Origin: Mesocentrotus franciscanus | Lineage: Eukaryota > Echinodermata > Echinoidea > Camarodonta > Strongylocentrotidae | Length of the DNA: 64,000 nt | NCBI GenBank assembly: GCA_037976565.1 | Contig: CP137667.1 | Span: 27,152,423-27,216,422 of the forward strand | Direction of reading: 5' to 3' | Shown: piece after piece, positions 57,721 to 64,000 of the stretch | How positions within the stretch are numbered: the first letter of the stretch is position 1 | Layout of the letters: the number at the start of each line of letters is the position of its first letter | Program-made: the position numbers and the translations under genes | The notes under the pieces: generated by a model | What the model saw: the letters and a program-made list of their open reading frames with translations, nothing else | Told to the model about the DNA's origin: nothing | Databases searched by the model: none

Positions 57721-58544
57721 CAAGCCGGCTTATTTGCTCATGAAAAGCAAACATGAGAACATGAGAGGGAGAGAAGGGGATGCTGCGATAGCCCTGTTTT
57801 ATCTTCATCAAATTTGTATCGAAGGAAAACAACAAACAACCTTCCCAAACAAGGCTTCACTCTGCTACCAGTTTCTCTAGACTTGACAAAGGTAACGTAG
57901 CAAACTGTTTAATTTCCTTTTCAATGTCGACATGTGCACTGTGTGTCTTGGTACATTTAAGCTAACATTGATGAGTTTTTGAAAGAAAGTCTTCTCGGAG
58001 TGGTCGTGATCCTGGGCAAGAATCGACCTTGATCGGTTTTAAATCTCCTCATATCTCTCTTGCAACTACCTCTGCATGCGTGCAATTCTAAAACAATAAC
58101 TGGTCGATCTTATTGAAAATATGAAAGTGTTGGAATTGAGGGGAAGGTTCGTGTACCTCATGTTGATCCCAAGCATGATAAAAATCAAGACCTACGAAAA
58201 TCAGCCTGAGACAATTTCAATATCTTCGTCCACCACGTAACGAAAAGTGCCAACGGTACATTGGGCGTATTACGTAATCCGCACATGATTAATATAAGGT
58301 AGGCACTACTTATGGTATTGAAATTACCTTTAAAGCTGACGTTTCGAAAGTATTTCCGATCTTGTTTATCTCACTTTTCTTAGGTTTTAGCCGTGTTAAT
58401 TCAACTATTCTTGATAAGTGTTACATCTCCTACGAGTTTTCTGAAATTGTTTCAACACCGTGCTGTTTGAATAATGATTTTCCTTTTCGTGATGCAACCA
58501 AATTAAATGCATGCATCTTTGTAAAATACCTCGATACGAATCAC
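57721..58544. other. Intergenic spacer
   Basis: No gene recognised. Confidence 0.5.
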
Positions 58545-58665
58545 TCAATTCATATGTTACGAATATTTGCATTTCAATTTTTCAGAATGCAAATTGCGTA
58601 TTATAGGGCAACCAATAATGTAGTCCAACCTAGCAACAACTAATGTATGCAAATTGCATTCTGAA
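58545..58665 (+). repeat. Foldback element G, copy 2
   Basis: TTCAGAATGCAAATTGC near 58582 pairs with GCAAATTGCATTCTGAA near 58649. The centre has GGGCAACC and CCAACCTAGC, similar to the core of the element at 29430-29578. Confidence 0.6.
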
Positions 58666-59458
58666 TATTAATCATTCGTTCCAAGTGATTTAATTACTCA
58701 TATCAAGGCACTTCACAAAGATGTCTACCTGATAAACATCGGTTCACTAGGTTAAACATAGTCGAATTTCTGGATAATCATTTCATGGGGACTTATTTAC
58801 GAGGTATTCCATTAACCATTTATCAATTAATAAACTACAATTATACCTGAAATCCAGTCTGCATTCATTACGTGTTGCTACGTCGGGAAAACTTTGTTTA
58901 AAAGGAAAACATAAAAATTTGAAAATTTTAGTAACATTACCAAATTTTAACATATTTTCTTTAATGAGTAAACAATTCTGCGATTAAGAAGACAATGATT
59001 AGGACATATTTCAGTTGGTTGATTTAAGGATAACGATCCGTATTCATTTTCGATATAGATTAACCTTTTGCCGACCATATTATGTAAAAAAAGAGTGGAA
59101 CGTATAACGTAAGTACGTGTGTTTGTGGAGTGTGATTTAAGACCCACGTCAAAACACGGGAAGCCAAGGTGTTTACAATGAATGCCAGTCTGGAATGACT
59201 TCTACTATTAGCAAGATTGATACTGCATGTATTACTCCGCTATGGAATGCCTTTTTACATCCCGCTCCTCATCAAGGTGCCCCCATCCCTGCCCCCCTCC
59301 ATGCCCCCATCCTTGCTCCTATCACGTCCACCGCCTGCCCCTCCTTTCATCCCATGTTATGTTTTCCGGCATCTACCCTCATGTGCCTCTCTCCCTTTTT
59401 CTCTCCCCCCTCTCTCTCTCTCTCTTACACACACACACACCCTCACTCTCTCTCTCTC

Positions 59459-59492
<34 letters not shown>

Positions 59493-60757
59493 CTCCCGTA
59501 TTGTTTGTCCCTCTTTCCCAATCTTATATTAATTGGAAATTTCATGGGGTTTGGGAAATGTAAGGTTATGTAAAATGGAGGTCCCGAGCTTTAAAAAATG
59601 AACCATGATTTTGTCGCACACAACTTTAAATGTCACCATGACGATACATTTCCTGCTCCTTCACTGAAACCGCCCCACGAACACAATGTCAACCTAATAC
59701 CTGACATCATGCTATCATGTCTTACTTAGATATTAAAATGAATGAAGAAAATATAATCTGACCCAACCGCTTTAACTTTTTTTAGTTCGACATTCTCAAA
59801 TTCAAGTTACTAATGGATGGTGTCAGTTTATAGTGTGTACGCACATGTAACCTGGCTTAATTTGAATGACGGAATAATAACAACATGAATCAACAGATTT
59901 AGTTGATTGGAATAAAAACCCTAAAATTGGGTATAGACATACCAATAGCACCAAGAATCTCTCTCTCTCTCTCTCTCTCAACCTCTTTCTCTCTCTCTCT
60001 CTCTTTTATTCTCGGTGCAAAAATATGTTTTCTTGTCTTTACTAGTGATACAAAAAAGTAAGGAAATATTCGGGGAAAAAAAATCATCATACTGATCGTA
60101 AAAAATAAATAATGAATAGATCAAATATAACAATTAGAATGACAATAAAGACACACAAACAAATGAAAATACGATCAAATAATATAATTCTTTTTGAAGT
60201 ACAGAAATAAAGTACGGAAGCTTCCTATGTCTTCCTCTCGATCTGTCACTGTCAACATTCCAAGCACAATACTTAGCGATTCGGATGTAAACTGTGTGCC
60301 GAAGATCAATGCAACGATAAGCTAGCACAGGAGCAATTTAAATTTCAAAATGCCCCATTGATTACTTATCTGCGGTCAGTATAACCGAGGTGGTGGCTGT
60401 TTTGCGGGGGTTTCTAAAAGCTCTCCAACCCAATCAATGAGAAGAAACAGTCTTAGACAGAATAAACGAACACGTGCTGTATTGTCTTTCTCAGCCATTT
60501 TTTTAATAACCTCCACATGTGTTTACGAGATTCAGTAAAGTCAGCAGAAATTTTCCATGACCAAATTACTTCTCCCGTCTCTCTTTCCCTCTCTCTTCCC
60601 CTCTCTCTCTCTCTCTCTCTGTCTATCTCTTTCACCGAAATATTTACACCAGCATTTGTGAAGCTGTCCAAAATTCACTTTACTATGTTTACGATCCTGC
60701 CATCCTGCCACAAAACGCAACTGAACAATATAACGGTAGTAAGCGCATCATTGATGG

Positions 60758-60815
<58 letters not shown>

Positions 60816-61935
60816 CACTTTTTTCTGTTTAAGTTCAGGAAAATGATTCTATATATTTTCAGAACTACTTTTAAAAAGGGCTTCTCATTTACGATTGTCC
60901 AGTAAATTTTGAAAGCATTCGACAATATTCTGAAAACGGGAGCGTTTAATGACGCCGCATCGCGTCAAGCAAAGCCTGCATATTGCGGAATAATAAATAT
61001 TACTTGGAAGTTTGCAAGTTTCTTATACCTTGAAAAATAAAGCATTTTTGCCATATTTCTGAGGGAGAAAAATGTATGACTGAGATGTGACAGGTGTCGG
61101 AATCGAAAGTAGTGCAAAAACCTAGCTTTGATAGCGAATGTAAAAGGAAATTTCTACGGCATAACAGTTTAGGATGGGTAAGTATATTGCAGTCGAAACC
61201 GCCCTCTTTGGGATAAGGTAATTATCTTACTTCCAAAGCAAAGTGTGTGCTATCATTATTAGCATTTTTATTTTCATTTATCGTACTTTTTTATCATATT
61301 TCATGCTTGAATGTAGCTATTCATATATCCGAGAATCAAAATCAAATCAAATCAGATTTTAGCTAAGGAAAGATTTAACAGGATGTGCGGATGTCACCCC
61401 CCTGCCGAAAAAAAATGTGATTTTGTTGTTGTTAATATGATACATCAATATGACAGCTGAACAAAATGAATATATATATTCAGCGCATGGGAAAACATCT
61501 ACGTCAAAGGAAGTAAAATTTCCATTTCGTAAAAAACCTCTTTAAACGATTTTTTTAATGAAATGGCAGTCAACCAATGTTGTTATTTCACAAAGTGGAC
61601 TTTCCAGGAGTATGGGAGTGACAAAAATAATACAACATGTTTTAATACGTGCATTTATTTTGTGGTACAATAATGTTGAAGGGCACAAAAGGCAATAGGG
61701 GGCACATTTCTATTAGTTACAAATACGTTATGCTCGATTTATGTCTATATTCTTTAATTATTTTAATCTTATTTATTCATTTAGATTAAAAAAAAAAAAA
61801 TGTGGGGCTTAAATTGGGGCACTTTTTTCCCAGGTAAACTGTTATTACGAGGCAATCAGAATATAAACGTTGCGTGTCACTTACCAACCGATAGCAGGTA
61901 CGTCTCACATACAAACATTTGTTTTCGTCTTAACC
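58666..61935. other. Intergenic region with CT tracts
   Basis: CT arrays at about 59410-59490, 59958-60003, 60575-60622 and 60763-60812. No gene, RNA gene or TIR element recognised. Confidence 0.5.
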
Positions 61936-62334
61936 TTAAAGATAAAGTTGAGTTCTGGTCATGCGATTGCATTGTGAAAGAAATGGTGTGGAATTGATCA
62001 GAAAACAAGTTGATCATGTAGCATATAAGTATTGGTGTGTACTGCAAGGTACAGGAATCATCAAAATGATAAGAAATTTGGCCCAGTCTTGGTAAGAGTA
62101 ACAAGCACTGTACACAGAAAGATGTATAAGGGACTACACAAACATGTGGCATAAAAAAATGAGGCCCTCATTTCTAAGCTGTTAACAGGTCATATTTAGA
62201 ATATGAAGGCATTTGAAGAGTCATGCTTTTCAGGGAACACTTTTTCTCCGATGTTCTTCCACACTTGCATAATGACAATGAAAGCGCTCACAAATTTGTT
62301 TTCACCTCTCCTCAAAACTCAACCTTCTCTTTAA
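61936..62334 (+). mobile_element. MITE family W, copy 2 (best preserved, TTAA-flanked)
   Basis: A 399-bp element: left end TTAAAGATAAAGTTGAGTTC, right end CTCAACCTTCTCTTTAA, inverted over about 20 bp with TTAA both sides. It carries GGTCATGCGATTGCATTGTG and ATTGGTGTGTACTGCAAGG, which identify the other three copies (21514, 37306 and 41663). Confidence 0.85.
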
Positions 62335-63343
62335 GGTGAGACAGAACAATTTACATTTATTTATTTTTTTGGTCTTGTCTTAAGCCGCAAAACCGATCTA
62401 CCGGCGGGAAGCATTTTTCACACCTTACGCTCGAGCGGCATGTACTGCTTTTTAACCAAATTATTCAAATGAATGCATGTTTTCTTCCGTCAACATGAGA
62501 AACGTCGGTTTCAAATATACCACTCACCTGGAAATATAAGCCAAATACCGAGCTGTTGTATGCCGTATAATGACATGGTGATCCATATCTGTAGCACAAT
62601 GCACAGGGCGAATCTAGCCCCTACCTTGTATTATTTTGGGGAAAGGAGAGACATTGGATTCGCCCTATGTTTTCTTATGTTTTTGTCAGGTTTTGATGAA
62701 ATACGATCGCAAAAAATGAGACAATCCTCCTGCACCTCTTCCTCCTACTTCTTCTTCTTCTTATCCTTCTTCTTTTTCTTTTTCTTCTTCTCCCTCTTCC
62801 TCCGTCTCCTCCTCCTCCTCCTCTTCTTCTCTTTAATAATTCTCTCAATTCGTTTCATTTATTCAAAGGGAAAATATTATATAAATTAAAACAGATAGTG
62901 AGGCAAAGGGTAAAAAAAAATGCAGGATTTAGATGCTTTATAAATTTTCGGCCCTTGTAAAGAACCTTATGTAAGTAAAATACATTCGCTATGAATGGAA
63001 GAAATTCCAATTGGATTATTATCTTTGCTGAAATAATGAGTGTAAGATGAAGGTATTTGTATTATCATTGTATCATGTTTTTAATTAAAGTCGTAACCCT
63101 AAACGTTAAGGCTCAATATGATGTTTGGTTAGCACCTTAGCGTGATGGGAGTATATGAAATCGTTGTTGGTTGAAAATACCAGACATGTAATTAAGACGT
63201 GTTTCTTGTAAGTATCTGAATTTGCCAAGCTATGCCCATCCGAGCAGGCCGACAGTCCCGAGACGGGCAGCCCACGAGACCGATATTGGCCAAATTAAAG
63301 TTAACTAGCCCATCAGACCGACACAAAAAATATTACAAAAGAA
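62335..63343. other. Intergenic spacer
   Basis: CTT/CTC-rich block at about 62735-62835. No gene recognised. Confidence 0.5.
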
Positions 63344-63690
<347 letters not shown>

Positions 63691-64000
63691 CATCGCCATC
63701 ACCACGATTATTATTATCATTGAAACAAAAATTGAAACAACTACTACTGCTGCTGCTGCTGCTACTATTACTTCTTATATTATTATTGTATTATCATATT
63801 CGTTGAATAAGACTAAAAGCAACGAAAATTGACAATTTTATAATGAGTAGGGCTTTTTTATCGGCGTAGTCTCCATATTAAAGCAGCTTGTTCCCATTTG
63901 TCCATTGGAAGCGAGCAGAGCAGCAAAGTGGGGCATTTTGGCCTGTGCGTATCGTGAAACTTTAGATGGGGGAACTTAAAACTCGAGTACTCGACTTTTT
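63691..64000. other. Window end, no feature
   Basis: AT-rich with a short CTG/CTA run near 63741-63765. No gene seen. Confidence 0.4.

Overview
The window is invertebrate metazoan nuclear DNA, AT-rich, with spliced genes and dense microsatellites, short inverted-repeat transposons, tRNA-derived SINEs and decayed L1/Tx1-type LINEs. This mix, plus a single-exon lineage-type rhodopsin-like GPCR and a TRPC channel gene, fits a marine deuterostome such as an echinoderm (sea urchin is my best guess). That is an inference from style, not from a marker sequence. There are no bacterial operons, rRNA genes or CRISPR arrays.

Layout. 1-7275 (+): the last five coding exons of a TRPC cation-channel gene, running from the TRP box (EWKYSR) to the stop; the channel pore lies upstream of the window. 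Its introns hold a telomere-like stretch, an AAT microsatellite, two foldback elements and two TTAA-flanked MITEs. 7570-8686: a nest of palindromic element Y and MITE X. 8.7-13.9 kb: simple repeats, a 5'-truncated LINE and a TTAA MITE. 14442-14537: a candidate symmetric (phase 1-1) coding exon. 15.5-16.1 kb: two tandem tRNA-derived SINEs. 16705-17727 (+): an intact single-exon GPCR. 18.3-21.1 kb: MITEs and a decayed LINE with a recognisable reverse-transcriptase core. 22944-24629 (-): an intact 561-residue single-exon CDS of unknown function, with a probable 5'UTR intron. 25-56 kb: almost entirely repeats, including a degenerate 205-bp tandem array interrupted by a MITE, a 668-bp hairpin element and a 27-bp minisatellite. 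39.1-39.45 kb: an isolated CpG-rich patch. 56.8-57.6 kb: a candidate first coding exon (-) beside a CpG-rich stretch with E2F-like and ETS-like motifs. 57.7-64 kb: repeats and unremarkable AT-rich DNA.

The protein genes (TRPC, GPCR, the 561-aa protein, the 57-kb exon) are unrelated neighbours, not a functional cluster. The most coherent story is mobile: at least four short TIR families (X, Z, W, V, perhaps U) share TTAA ends, which suggests mobilisation by a common type of TTAA-specific transposase not encoded here. One W copy sits inside a tandem array, so its empty site can be read directly from sister units. I found no convincing new defence or biosynthetic system; the two orphan coding regions are the best leads for undescribed biology.
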